Assembly: GCF_003718735.1 (NCBI RefSeq)
Contig: NZ_CP033460.1
Span: 310,001-374,000, forward strand
Length of the DNA: 64,000 bases
From: Staphylococcus debuckii
Lineage (GTDB): Bacteria > Bacillota > Bacilli > Staphylococcales > Staphylococcaceae
Reading direction: 5' to 3'
Shown here: in pieces, positions 1 through 8,411 of the stretch
Position numbering within the stretch: position 1 is the stretch's first letter
How the letters are laid out: every line of letters starts with the position of its first letter
Translations under genes and position numbers: made by a program
The notes under the pieces: generated by a model
Seen by the model: only the letters and a program-made list of their open reading frames with translations
What the model was told of the DNA's origin: nothing
The model's database searches: none

Positions 1-706
1 CGTCTACAATAACTTCGACATTTGGATGACGATACAAGATAGAGGCCGGCAACTCCTCAGAAATTTCTCCGGCAGCCAAGCGGCGAATCGCATCGATTTT
101 TTTCTCGCCAAAAGCCAGTAAGATAATACGTTTTGCCCGCATAATTGAAGACAGTCCCATAGAAACTGCTTGTTTCGGCACATCATCGGCATGTTCGAAA
201 TGAATGCTGTTCGCATGCAGAGTAGAAGGCGTCAGGTCTACGATGCTCGTGGTACTTTCAAAGGAAGTGCCCGGCTCATTAAAGCCGATGTGGCCATTTT
301 CTCCGATACCTAGAATTTGAATATCCGGGCGCCCCATTTCATGCAGCAACTGCTCATAACGTGCTCCTTCATCAATTGCCTCATCAGACTTCCCATTAGG
401 AATATGAATATTGGATTCCTGCCAACCTTCATACTGATTGAATAAGCGCTCATGCATGTAAGTATAATAACTTTGCGGATGTGTAGCATCTAATCCTACA
501 TATTCATCTAGGTTAAATGTACGTACACCACTGACATCCACTTGATTCGCTTTTAATAAATCGGTAAATTGCGGGTAAAGTTCAACCATTGTAGAACCGG
601 TCGCTAATCCTAAAATCGCTTGAGGATTATTTTTAATCGTCTTTAATAACGCAATTGCGGTATACTTACTCGCTGTACTTTTATCTTTCAAGTTATAAAT
701 GTTCAT
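1..706 (-). CDS. nagB: Glucosamine-6-phosphate deaminase, C-terminus cut by window edge
   Basis: This enzyme converts glucosamine 6-phosphate to fructose 6-phosphate and ammonia, the last step of amino sugar and sialic acid catabolism. The 235 residues present begin MNIYNLKDKSTASKYTAIAL and contain the NagB sugar isomerase signature: LGLATGSTM near residue 33, FNLDEYVGL near 64, and ILGIGENGHIGFNEPG near 130. A full-length protein would be roughly 245 residues, so only a short C-terminal piece lies outside the window. The start is supported by a GGGAGAG ribosome binding site. It follows nanE by 28 bases on the same strand, so the two are probably one operon linking epimerisation of ManNAc-6-P to glycolysis. 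The intermediate deacetylase NagA is not seen in the window. Confidence 0.95.
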   Translation of the reverse strand, partial: MNIYNLKDKSTASKYTAIALLKTIKNNPQAILGLATGSTMVELYPQFTDLLKANQVDVSGVRTFNLDEYVGLDATHPQSYYTYMHERLFNQYEGWQESNIHIPNGKSDEAIDEGARYEQLLHEMGRPDIQILGIGENGHIGFNEPGTSFESTTSIVDLTPSTLHANSIHFEHADDVPKQAVSMGLSSIMRAKRIILLAFGEKKIDAIRRLAAGEISEELPASILYRHPNVEVIVD

Positions 707-734
707 TACTTTGACTCTCCCAACTTGCTTATGT

Positions 735-1403
735 CTATTCTTTTGCTGCTTGTACAAAACGTTCGGTAATCTGTTTCGGACGAGTTATCGCGCCGCCTAC
801 TACTGTACAATGAATGCCCAGGTTGTTGACAGTTCGATACATTTCCGGGGTAATCACATTGCCCTCCGCAATCACTTTGGCCTCCACCTTTTCCAAGATT
901 TCTTTTAAAAAAGCAAAGTCATTCTCGTACAAGATGTGCCCTTTAGTATAGTGGGTGTAGCCACGAAGTGTCGTTCCAATGTAATCGAAGCCTAGTTGCT
1001 CCGCATTGATGGCTTCGTCTACGGTAGAAATGTCCGCCATAATTTCTGTGTGAGGCGAATGTTCGCGAATATAAGCGACTAATTCAGCTAAGGTTTCTTG
1101 AGGGCGCTCTTGCTTTGTGGCATCTAGTGCGATGACATCACAACCGCTTGCAATTAATTCATCGACTTCCTTAGACGTAGCTGTGATAAACACCTCAGAA
1201 CCTTCGTAATCTCGCTTTACAATACCAATGACAGGCAGGGGCACCTCTGCTTTGATCGCTTCAATATCTTCCTTAGTATTGGCGCGAATTCCGACTGCTC
1301 CGCCTTCATAAGCTGCGAGGGCTAATTTCGACATAATAAATGATGAATGTAACGGTTCATCAGGTAATGCTTGGCATGAAACAATTAATCCTTGTGGTAA
1401 CAT
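735..1403 (-). CDS. nanE: N-acetylmannosamine-6-phosphate 2-epimerase
   Basis: It converts ManNAc-6-P to GlcNAc-6-P in cytoplasmic sialic acid degradation. The 222-residue protein is a TIM barrel with typical NanE segments: [20 protein letters not shown] at the N-terminus, GIVKRDY near 61, [11 protein letters not shown] near 90, FDYIGTTL near 139 and VVGGAITRP near the end. An ATG 15 bases upstream (1418) is in frame, but it forms part of the ATGGAGTG ribosome binding site. The internal ATG at 1403 has the right spacing and matches the conserved family N-terminus. It is transcribed away from the RpiR-type regulator, and the candidate NanR operator at 1510-1524 lies between them. Confidence 0.96.
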   Translation of the reverse strand: MLPQGLIVSCQALPDEPLHSSFIMSKLALAAYEGGAVGIRANTKEDIEAIKAEVPLPVIGIVKRDYEGSEVFITATSKEVDELIASGCDVIALDATKQERPQETLAELVAYIREHSPHTEIMADISTVDEAINAEQLGFDYIGTTLRGYTHYTKGHILYENDFAFLKEILEKVEAKVIAEGNVITPEMYRTVNNLGIHCTVVGGAITRPKQITERFVQAAKE

Positions 1404-1509
1404 TCCGACACACTCCATCTCTTTTTGTATTTGTAAATTAAGTAGGCAGTTCCCTTTATCACTTTTATCATAGCACCAAGAAATTTTTAATCAATCGATA
1501 ATCATAAAT

Positions 1510-1524
1510 TGAAAAAGATTTTCA
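1510..1524. promoter_or_regulatory. Candidate NanR operator between nanE and nanR
   Basis: TGAAAA-AGA-TTTTCA is a 6+6 inverted repeat in the divergent nanE/rpiR-type regulator region. The same arms with spacer TAA recur at 3413-3427 upstream of nanK and nanA. Recurrence at the two divergent promoters of the cluster suggests the operator of the RpiR-type regulator. Binding by that protein is inferred. Confidence 0.6.
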
Positions 1525-1566
1525 TTTATATTACAGTTAACCTAAGAAGAAGAGGGGGACGAGGCA

Positions 1567-2373
1567 GTGAAGTTTGAAAATCGCGTTCAGCAAAGCCGTC
1601 ATTTACTGACGAAAATGGATAAGAAGATTGTAGCGTTTATACAAGAAAATGAATTGGATGATAGTTTCTCAACTATTAATTCGTTGGCACACGCAATCGG
1701 CACATCACCAGCCACCATTACACGTTTCAGCAATAAATTAAATTATGCGAACTTCCAAGATATGAAATTCAATCTGCAACATGAGAAGTCTGAAAGAGTA
1801 GTGGAAAATGCGCCATTAGTCCAGCAAATCCATCGTTACCATCAAAATATTATTCAACAAACAGGAGAATTTATTTCCGAGGAAAAAATCAAGCGCTTCG
1901 CACACTATTTGAAAACCAGTCGCCAAGTCAACTACGCAGGACTAGGTAGTTCAGGATTGACTGCAAGCGAATTTTACTATCGCACCTTACGCATGGGAGT
2001 AAAAGGGATGGTTTCAACCGATGCGCATCAAATGAAAATTTCCGCCTCCTTGTTGTCTTCAAAAGATATGTTCGTCGCCATTTCCAATAGCGGAGAAACC
2101 ACAGAGCTGGCAGACGCTGCGCAGATCGCACATGAACAAGGTGCTTATGTCGTCGTTATCACAAATTACGAAGGCAGTACCATTACTCAACATGCCAATC
2201 TCGTCCTCATTACCAGCGACCAATCACGCGTACACGATACACGCTTTATCAACACACAAATCGCGACCACCTTTCTAATGGACATCGTATGTTATCTGCT
2301 GCTGAAAGATGATTACATGCATAAACTTTATCAACATACACGCCACACCATTTTGGAAAAGAAAGATTTGTAA
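1567..2373 (+). CDS. nanR: RpiR family regulator of sialic acid genes (NanR-like)
   Basis: A transcription factor with an N-terminal RpiR helix-turn-helix (residues about 1-77; FSTINSLAHAIGTSPATITR is the recognition region) and a C-terminal SIS sugar-phosphate isomerase-like domain (about 105-240, with GLGSSGLTASEF and VAISNSGETTELADAA). SIS domains in this family bind phosphosugars, here presumably ManNAc-6-P or a related intermediate. The start is GTG with an AGAGGGGG ribosome binding site. Position between nanE and nanK, and the repeated TGAAAA-N3-TTTTCA palindrome at both divergent promoters, support local control of the nan genes. The staphylococcal nan regulator is of this family. The symbol rests on context. 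Confidence 0.88.
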   Translation: MKFENRVQQSRHLLTKMDKKIVAFIQENELDDSFSTINSLAHAIGTSPATITRFSNKLNYANFQDMKFNLQHEKSERVVENAPLVQQIHRYHQNIIQQTGEFISEEKIKRFAHYLKTSRQVNYAGLGSSGLTASEFYYRTLRMGVKGMVSTDAHQMKISASLLSSKDMFVAISNSGETTELADAAQIAHEQGAYVVVITNYEGSTITQHANLVLITSDQSRVHDTRFINTQIATTFLMDIVCYLLLKDDYMHKLYQHTRHTILEKKDL

Positions 2374-2424
2374 AGGGAGTCTCCCGTTTGTCTGCGGTAA
2401 GACTGAAGTAAGTATGAAAAAAAC

Positions 2425-2468
2425 GCTCCACATCAATGTTTTGGTTGCACCTTACATAGATGTGGAGC
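2425..2468. terminator. Bidirectional terminator between nanR and nanK
   Basis: GCTCCACATC (2425-2434) pairs perfectly with GATGTGGAGC (2459-2468). T-rich sequence follows on the plus side, and an A-run (a T-run on the minus strand) flanks the other side. The convergent genes nanR and nanK both end nearby. Confidence 0.75.
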
Positions 2469-2475
2469 ATTTATT

Positions 2476-3342
2476 TTATCTTTGAGAGACCGCACCGAAT
2501 AGGGCAGCATGATTCTCAGTTTGAGTTGTTTGCAAACGTGCCACTCCATAATCAGGAGGTAAGAAATCATGTACTTTAGGTTCGATATATTTTAATAAGG
2601 CAGCCCCTTGAGCAGAAATACCGCCACCGATTAAAATCAATCCCGGATCATACATAATTTGAATTTGCGCAATGCCCTCTGCAACATGTGTAGACCATTT
2701 ATTCAAAATATCTTGTGCAAGTGTATCACCAGTCTCTGCTAATTCAAATAAGCGAGGAACATCTGATTCAAACTCAAATTCCCACTTATGCATCAATTCT
2801 TTTAAAGCAGCAGTCGAAGCGCGTTTTTCGAAAGTTTTATCATCCTCAGCACGATACAGCAGATAGCCAATTTCATTCGCACGATGACGTTCCCCTGGAT
2901 ACAAACCCAATTTACGATTATAAAATGCACCGCCAATTCCAGTGCCCAAAGTTAAGCAGAAAATATTTTCTTCCTCATAATGATGAAAAGCTAGTTCTCC
3001 CAAAAGTGCAGCGTCTACATCGTTATAAATCTTTATCTGGTCAGATAAGTCGCTTAAAGCTTGATAGAAATTAGTACCATCAAAGTTTTGAATAGTAGGG
3101 CCGGTATAAACAACCTCTCCTAGCTCTGAATCAATTACTCCGGCACTAGAGATACCGATAAAGGGTGAAGTCAGTGCATATTGTTGAATATAATCGGCAA
3201 TTAAGCGATGCACTTCCTCCACAATTAGTAATTCCTTATTATCGGGTGTCGGTATCTTCACATATTCTACGAAATCCAACTCATCATTTAAGACGGCAGC
3301 TTTGATGTTCGTTCCGCCAATATCTACTGCAATACTATACAT
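2476..3342 (-). CDS. nanK: ROK family N-acetylmannosamine kinase
   Basis: Predicted to phosphorylate ManNAc to ManNAc-6-P with ATP in the cytoplasm. The 288-residue protein starts MYSIAVDIGGTNIKAAV (phosphate-binding loop of the actin-like ATPase fold). It has DVDAALLGE near 107-115 with the catalytic aspartate, and LTLGTGIGGAF near 131-141. The Cys-rich zinc motif of many ROK kinases is absent; HRANEIGYLL occupies that position. A good ribosome binding site (AGGAGGAATG) precedes the ATG. It lies between the regulator and nanA, divergent from nanA, with the second candidate NanR operator in its promoter. ROK family membership is certain; the substrate comes from context. Confidence 0.9.
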   Translation of the reverse strand: MYSIAVDIGGTNIKAAVLNDELDFVEYVKIPTPDNKELLIVEEVHRLIADYIQQYALTSPFIGISSAGVIDSELGEVVYTGPTIQNFDGTNFYQALSDLSDQIKIYNDVDAALLGELAFHHYEEENIFCLTLGTGIGGAFYNRKLGLYPGERHRANEIGYLLYRAEDDKTFEKRASTAALKELMHKWEFEFESDVPRLFELAETGDTLAQDILNKWSTHVAEGIAQIQIMYDPGLILIGGGISAQGAALLKYIEPKVHDFLPPDYGVARLQTTQTENHAALFGAVSQR

Positions 3343-3412
3343 GCGACATTCCTCCTATATTTATAATCATTATAGTCGTAAAGATAGGTTTCAGAAAGGC
3401 TCAGCTATTTTT

Positions 3413-3427
3413 TGAAAATAATTTTCA
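3413..3427. promoter_or_regulatory. Candidate NanR operator between nanK and nanA
   Basis: TGAAAAT-A-ATTTTCA is a perfect 15-base palindrome sharing its TGAAAA/TTTTCA arms with 1510-1524. It sits in the divergent nanK/nanA promoter region and is the likely binding site of the RpiR-type regulator. Confidence 0.6.
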
Positions 3428-3479
3428 TTAAAATCAGACAATTATATTAAAATTTTTCAAATCTTATTGTTCAGCAAAA

Positions 3480-3493
3480 TGATAGCGTTTACA
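3480..3493 (+). promoter_or_regulatory. cre-like site upstream of nanA
   Basis: TGATAGCGTTTACA matches the catabolite-responsive element consensus TGWAANCGNTNWCA at all but one position. Its place before nanAT suggests CcpA-mediated glucose repression of sialic acid uptake and cleavage. Confidence 0.5.
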
Positions 3494-3589
3494 ATTAGGT
3501 TTGTAAATCAGCAATTCAAGTAGGACCAGTCAAATTTATCAATGAGTAAAGCTTTATATAGAGATTATTTATGTTTGGAGGAAAGCAAA

Positions 3590-4471
3590 ATGGAAGAAAA
3601 TTTGAAAGGGTTATATGCCGCATTACTCGTACCATTCGACGAAAATGGCCAAGTCAAAGAAGAAGGATTAAAGGCCATTGCCAAGAATGCCATTGAAAAC
3701 GAAGAATTAGATGGATTATATGTAAATGGAAGTTCAGGAGAGAACTTCTTAATTAATACAGCACAGAAGAAACAAATCTTTAAAATTGCGAAAGAAGCTG
3801 TCGGAGACGACGTAAAAATGATTGCGCAAATCGGCGCGCTCGATTTAAACGAGGCAATTGAACTCGGCAAATATGCGACTGAACTTGGCTATGATGCACT
3901 TTCAGCAGTCACGCCGTTTTATTATCCGCTCTCTTTTGAAGAAATTAAACAATATTACTTTGATTTGATTGAAGCGACGCAAAACAAGATGATTATTTAT
4001 TCCATTCCTGATCTGACAGGAGTGAATATCAACGTCGAGCAATTCGGAGAACTCTTTAATCATGAAAAGGTTATTGGGGTGAAATACACAGCGCCTAATT
4101 TCTTCTTATTAGAACGTTTACGCAAAGCTTATCCAGATAAACTCATTTTCTCAGGCTTTGATGAAATGTTGATCCAAGCAGTCGCTTCAGGTGTGGATGG
4201 TGCCATTGGTTCTACATTTAACGTCAACGGCAAACGTACACGTCAAATCTTCGAATTAGCGCAACAAGGCAAAGTCGACGAAGCTTATCAAGTTCAACAT
4301 GAAACAAATGATATCATCACTAAAGTTTTAGAATTAGGACTTTATCCGACATTAAAAGAAATCTTGAAATATCGCGGCATCGATAGCGGTTTACCAAAAC
4401 GCCCATTCGCGCCATTCAACGAAGAGAATAGAGCAGCATTAGATGAATTAGTAAAACAATACAATTTGTAA
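3590..4471 (+). CDS. nanA: N-acetylneuraminate lyase
   Basis: A class I aldolase that splits sialic acid into pyruvate and N-acetylmannosamine, the entry step of the pathway. The 293-residue protein shows the DapA/NanA TIM-barrel motifs: NGSSGENF near 44-51 (pyruvate carboxylate binding), [11 protein letters not shown] with the catalytic tyrosine near 137, and [10 protein letters not shown] with the Schiff-base lysine near 165. The start at 3590 follows TTGGAGGAAAGC, a near-ideal ribosome binding site; an in-frame ATG at 3542 lacks one. nanT follows 27 bases later on the same strand, so the two are presumably co-transcribed. Confidence 0.97.
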   Translation: MEENLKGLYAALLVPFDENGQVKEEGLKAIAKNAIENEELDGLYVNGSSGENFLINTAQKKQIFKIAKEAVGDDVKMIAQIGALDLNEAIELGKYATELGYDALSAVTPFYYPLSFEEIKQYYFDLIEATQNKMIIYSIPDLTGVNINVEQFGELFNHEKVIGVKYTAPNFFLLERLRKAYPDKLIFSGFDEMLIQAVASGVDGAIGSTFNVNGKRTRQIFELAQQGKVDEAYQVQHETNDIITKVLELGLYPTLKEILKYRGIDSGLPKRPFAPFNEENRAALDELVKQYNL

Positions 4472-4498
4472 AATAGAATAGGATTAGGGGTGTTGTTT

Positions 4499-6034
4499 AT
4501 GCAACAGGTTGGTTTTGGCGCATGGAACTGGTTTGCCGTTATTTTGTATCTCGTAGTGATGCTGATAGTGGGAGCCTACTTTACCAAACGTGCGAGTCAA
4601 AGCACAGATAGTTTCTTTACAGCAAGCGGACGCCTTCCTTCATGGGCAATCGGTTTCTCAATTTATGCTACGACATTGAGCGCAATTACGTTTATGTCTA
4701 CACCAGAAAAGGCCTTTCTGACAGATTGGTCCTATATTGCCGGTAACATTGCAATTGTCGCAATTATTCCGTTATTAATTGCATTTTACGTACCATTCTT
4801 TAAAAAATTAAATGTCACATCAGCCTACGAATACTTAGAAGCACGCTTCGGTCCGAGTGTACGTGTCATCGGTTCATTATTATTCGTGATTTTCCACTTA
4901 GGTCGTATCGCCATTGTTATCTATTTACCGACACTAGCAATTACAGCAGTGTCAGACATCAATCCTTATTTAGTAGCGAGTTTAGTACGTATCTTATGTA
5001 TTCTGTACACGTTCTTAGGCGGATTTGAAGGCGTAGTATGGAGCGACTTTATCCAAGGTGTCATTTTACTAGGTGGGGCATTAATGATAATCATCATTGG
5101 TGCCATGGAAATCAAAGGCGGCTTTGGTACTATCGCTCACGATGCCATCGCAAATAAGAAATTGCTCAGCGCAGATAACTGGAAATTAAATTCAGCAGCC
5201 GCAGCGTTGCCGATTATTTTCCTGGGAAATATTTTTAACAACTTACATCAATACACAGCCAGTCAAGACGTGGTACAACGTTACCAAGCTTCTGACTCAA
5301 TTGATGAAACGAAGAAATCACTGTGGATCAACGGTTTGTTAGCTTTAATCTCAGCACCGATTTTCTACGGTATGGGAACAATGATGTATTCATTCTATAA
5401 ACATTCTGATACATTGCCTGAAGGTTTCAACACATCTTCAGTTGTACCTTACTTTATCTTGACAGAAATGCCTCCATTTGTCGGCGGTTTACTGATTGCA
5501 GCCATCTTCGCAGCCGCGCAATCTACCATTTCTTCAAGCTTGAACTCAATTTCAGCATGTATTTCTGAAGACATTAAAGACCGCTTCTTCGGAAAAGGAA
5601 AAGACGAGAAGAGTGAAGTACTCTTTGCGAGAATCACGATTGTAGTGGCTGGTTTGCTCAGCTACTGTATCGCAATTTATCTAATTGCAGCAGATTCTAA
5701 CAACTTGTGGGACTTATTCTTATTAGTAACTGGATTATTCGGTGTACCTTTAGCAGGTATTTTTGCAGTCGGTATCTTCACGAAACGTGCTAATACCTTA
5801 GGCGTTATCGTCGGATTACTTGCAGGTGTGGTTATTGCGTACTTGATGAAAGGTGTAGGCGGAGCGAACTCTCCATTCTATGTATCTATCATTTCATTCT
5901 TTATCGCCTTCATCTTTGGTTATTTAATCAGTTTATTCGTACCTGCGAAAAATGCTAAAGATATCACAGGACTGACAATTTATGATAAAGATAAACCATC
6001 TACTTATGTTTCTAAAGTAGCGACAAGAAAATAA
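4499..6034 (+). CDS. nanT: Sodium:solute symporter, sialic acid transporter
   Basis: A membrane symporter of the SSS family, predicted to import sialic acid with sodium. The 511 residues form about 13 hydrophobic segments. Family features include TDSFFTASGRLPSWAIGFS near 36-54, where the unwound first helix of SSS transporters lies, GGFEGVVWSDFIQG near 177-190, and AAAQSTISSSLNSISACISED near 340-360. The ATG at 4499 follows AGGGG by eight bases and is preferred over GTG at 4490, which overlaps that site. It is the second gene of the nanA operon and is followed by a strong terminator. The sialic acid substrate is inferred from context and from related staphylococcal NanT proteins. Confidence 0.92.
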   Translation: MQQVGFGAWNWFAVILYLVVMLIVGAYFTKRASQSTDSFFTASGRLPSWAIGFSIYATTLSAITFMSTPEKAFLTDWSYIAGNIAIVAIIPLLIAFYVPFFKKLNVTSAYEYLEARFGPSVRVIGSLLFVIFHLGRIAIVIYLPTLAITAVSDINPYLVASLVRILCILYTFLGGFEGVVWSDFIQGVILLGGALMIIIIGAMEIKGGFGTIAHDAIANKKLLSADNWKLNSAAAALPIIFLGNIFNNLHQYTASQDVVQRYQASDSIDETKKSLWINGLLALISAPIFYGMGTMMYSFYKHSDTLPEGFNTSSVVPYFILTEMPPFVGGLLIAAIFAAAQSTISSSLNSISACISEDIKDRFFGKGKDEKSEVLFARITIVVAGLLSYCIAIYLIAADSNNLWDLFLLVTGLFGVPLAGIFAVGIFTKRANTLGVIVGLLAGVVIAYLMKGVGGANSPFYVSIISFFIAFIFGYLISLFVPAKNAKDITGLTIYDKDKPSTYVSKVATRK

Positions 6035-6046
6035 TGCATATAACAA

Positions 6047-6090
6047 GCTCAGAGTTGAGACAAAATTGACTGTCTCAGCCCTGAGCTTTT
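6047..6090 (+). terminator. Terminator after nanT
   Basis: GCTCAGAGTTGAGACA pairs with TGTCTCAGCCCTGAGC around an eight-base loop and is followed by TTTT. It ends the nanA-nanT operon. Confidence 0.8.
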
Positions 6091-6184
6091 ACATTTATAT
6101 ATCCGCCTTATAATTACAATTTTAGGGTATTAAATACACAATACGATATCTTTTTTGCTGATTTGAGAAGGAGGCGGTGTTAAG

Positions 6185-7564
6185 GTGAATAAACTAGGAT
6201 TTTGGTCCATCGTGCTGTTAACTATCAACTTAATAGTAGGTTCCGGCATTTTCTTATCACCTGGAACGGTTGTAGGTATGGCAGGCAAGTATACACCGCT
6301 TGTTTATTTAATTGCAGCTTCCTTTGCGGGCGTTCTAGCTATTTCCTTTGCCTCCGCAGCCAAATATGTCAATAAAGGTGGCGCAGCTTATGCTTATTCG
6401 ACAGCTGCCTTTGGAGAACATATCGGCTTCTATGTCGGTATTGCTCAATTTATTGCAGGCAGTATTGCTTGGGGTGTCATGGCGACTGCAGTAGTGAAGA
6501 CCATTTTAGTCATTACAGGCGGACCGAGTAATAATGTATTATGGATTACCGTTGGCATTTTAATATTAATGGTAATTATCTTTTGCATTAATATCTTCGG
6601 CACCAAATTATTTGAGTTAGTCAATAACCTTTCAACAGCAGGTAAATTAATCTCACTTGGAACAGTGATTATAGCAGGTTTAATTGTCATTATTTCTACT
6701 GGTAAATCACATTACTATGAGATAGACCATCTCGTGAATACGTCACATTTAGACAGTTCAGGATTTGTGATGGCTATTATTGCTGCCTTTTATGCTTTTA
6801 CAGGATTTGAAAATGTAGCAAACGGTTCTCAAGATATGCAATCTCCTGAAAAAAATCTGCCGAAAGCCATTCCAGTGGCTATTCTCATCATCGGAACAGC
6901 TTTTATAGGACTCATCACGATTATTATGATGCTTAATCCAGAGGCTTTGCTCAGAACTAAACAAGTGGTTTCACTTGTGGCGATCTTCAAATCACCAATT
7001 CTCTACAACATTATTTTATATGGGGCTTTAATTTCAATGTTCGGAATCAATATCGCAACATCATTCTCCATCCCACGTATGTTGGAGTCTGTTGCAGAAA
7101 AAGGACAGTTGCCGGCGTGGTTTAAATATCGTAATCAATACGGCTTTCCGCTTCACGCATTTCTAGTCACTGCCTTTGTCGCAGTGTTGCTGCCGATGTC
7201 ATTCCGCTTCGAAATGGACAGCATCATCGTACTCAGCGCAATTTCGCGATTCGTACAATTCTTAATCGTGCCTGCCGCTTTGATTACATTCTATATGGGC
7301 AAAGCGCATGAGGATGTACTCGATTCCGCGAAAAAGAACATCTTTACAGATATGTTCATGCCAAGCATTGCTTTATTCCTAACCGTCTTTATGCTCTTAA
7401 GATTTGATTGGAAAAGCGAGTTTTCCGTGAAACATCATGACGTCTTAGTGCCGAATTATTCAGCAATCATTGCCATGGTAATAGGTTATATCATACTGCC
7501 GATTATTATATTTTGGATCAATCATCGCAGAGAAGCAAAAAGAAAAGCGGTAGAAGAGTATTAA
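6185..7564 (+). CDS. APC family amino acid permease (copy 1)
   Basis: A 459-residue integral membrane permease with about 12 hydrophobic segments. The first helix carries VGSGIFLSPG near 18-27, the amine-binding bend of APC superfamily transporters, and AAFYAFTGFENVANGSQDM near 197-215 matches helix 6. The start is GTG with an AAGGAGG ribosome binding site ten bases upstream. It is closely similar along its whole length to the permease at 8412-9770, and the two flank a peptidase C26 gene. That arrangement suggests uptake of an amino acid, amine or gamma-glutamyl compound that the peptidase then hydrolyses. The substrate cannot be told from sequence. Confidence 0.9.
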   Translation: MNKLGFWSIVLLTINLIVGSGIFLSPGTVVGMAGKYTPLVYLIAASFAGVLAISFASAAKYVNKGGAAYAYSTAAFGEHIGFYVGIAQFIAGSIAWGVMATAVVKTILVITGGPSNNVLWITVGILILMVIIFCINIFGTKLFELVNNLSTAGKLISLGTVIIAGLIVIISTGKSHYYEIDHLVNTSHLDSSGFVMAIIAAFYAFTGFENVANGSQDMQSPEKNLPKAIPVAILIIGTAFIGLITIIMMLNPEALLRTKQVVSLVAIFKSPILYNIILYGALISMFGINIATSFSIPRMLESVAEKGQLPAWFKYRNQYGFPLHAFLVTAFVAVLLPMSFRFEMDSIIVLSAISRFVQFLIVPAALITFYMGKAHEDVLDSAKKNIFTDMFMPSIALFLTVFMLLRFDWKSEFSVKHHDVLVPNYSAIIAMVIGYIILPIIIFWINHRREAKRKAVEEY

Positions 7565-7681
7565 AAATATAAGGGAGAAAGGAGTTTTTAGATAACAATT
7601 TCTGAATATTCTTATAATAACATTGACTTGCCCTCAAATACGCATATAATAAGTTCTATCACAAAGTACAGGAGGGGTATC

Positions 7682-8407
7682 ATGTCAGCAAACATAGGAA
7701 TTTCAGCAAGTATCTTAACAGATCAAGACGGCATGTTTCCTGGATATAAACGTTGTTATGTAAATCAAGATTATATTGAGGCGGTAGTTAAACAAGGAGG
7801 CATTCCTTTCGTCTTACCTATAACGGATGATTCGGATATTATTGAAAAACAAATCGATATGTTAGATGGTTTGATATTGAGTGGAGGCCATGATGTAAGT
7901 CCTGCTCTTTATCATGAAGACCCTTTAGAAAAGTTAGGAGAAACTTTAATAGAAAGAGATCAATTTGATTTTCAGTTAATTAAAGCAGCTATAAAGAAAA
8001 ACATCCCAATCTTAGGAATTTGCAGAGGTGCACAAATTTTAAATGTCTATTTTGGAGGAACTTTGTATCAAGATACTTCTTATAGAGAATTAAATACCAT
8101 TAGACATTGGCAATCGTACAATCCGACTGAAAAAACACATCAAATTACCATCCAGTCAGATACACGCTTGGAAAAAATTTTTAATGAAACTTCTTTGTAT
8201 GTTAATTCCTTTCATCATCAACTTATTCATGAATTAGCTTCTAATTTTAAAGTAAATGCTTATACCAATGACCGTTCAATCGAAGGATTTGAGTCAAAAG
8301 GTCATCAATATATTGTAGGTATTCAATGGCACCCTGAAATGTTGTGGCGAGAGTCAAGTATGGACGTACTATTCAAAGACTTTATTAATCAAGCTGAAAG
8401 TATGTGA
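7682..8407 (+). CDS. Peptidase C26 / gamma-glutamyl hydrolase (PuuD-like)
   Basis: A class I glutamine amidotransferase-like hydrolase of 241 residues. It has the nucleophile elbow GICRGAQILN (Cys near 106), the catalytic histidine in GIQWHPE near 219-225, and the SGGHDVSPALY loop near 63-73 typical of gamma-glutamyl-GABA hydrolases such as PuuD. Such enzymes cleave gamma-glutamyl amides to glutamate and a free acid or amine. The start at 7682 follows AGGAGGGG. The second permease begins four bases after its stop, so the two are coupled. A role in processing gamma-glutamyl compounds, perhaps from the ethanolamine-type pathway at 22-30 kb, is possible but inferred. Confidence 0.88.
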   Translation: MSANIGISASILTDQDGMFPGYKRCYVNQDYIEAVVKQGGIPFVLPITDDSDIIEKQIDMLDGLILSGGHDVSPALYHEDPLEKLGETLIERDQFDFQLIKAAIKKNIPILGICRGAQILNVYFGGTLYQDTSYRELNTIRHWQSYNPTEKTHQITIQSDTRLEKIFNETSLYVNSFHHQLIHELASNFKVNAYTNDRSIEGFESKGHQYIVGIQWHPEMLWRESSMDVLFKDFINQAESM

Positions 8408-8411
8408 TGAT

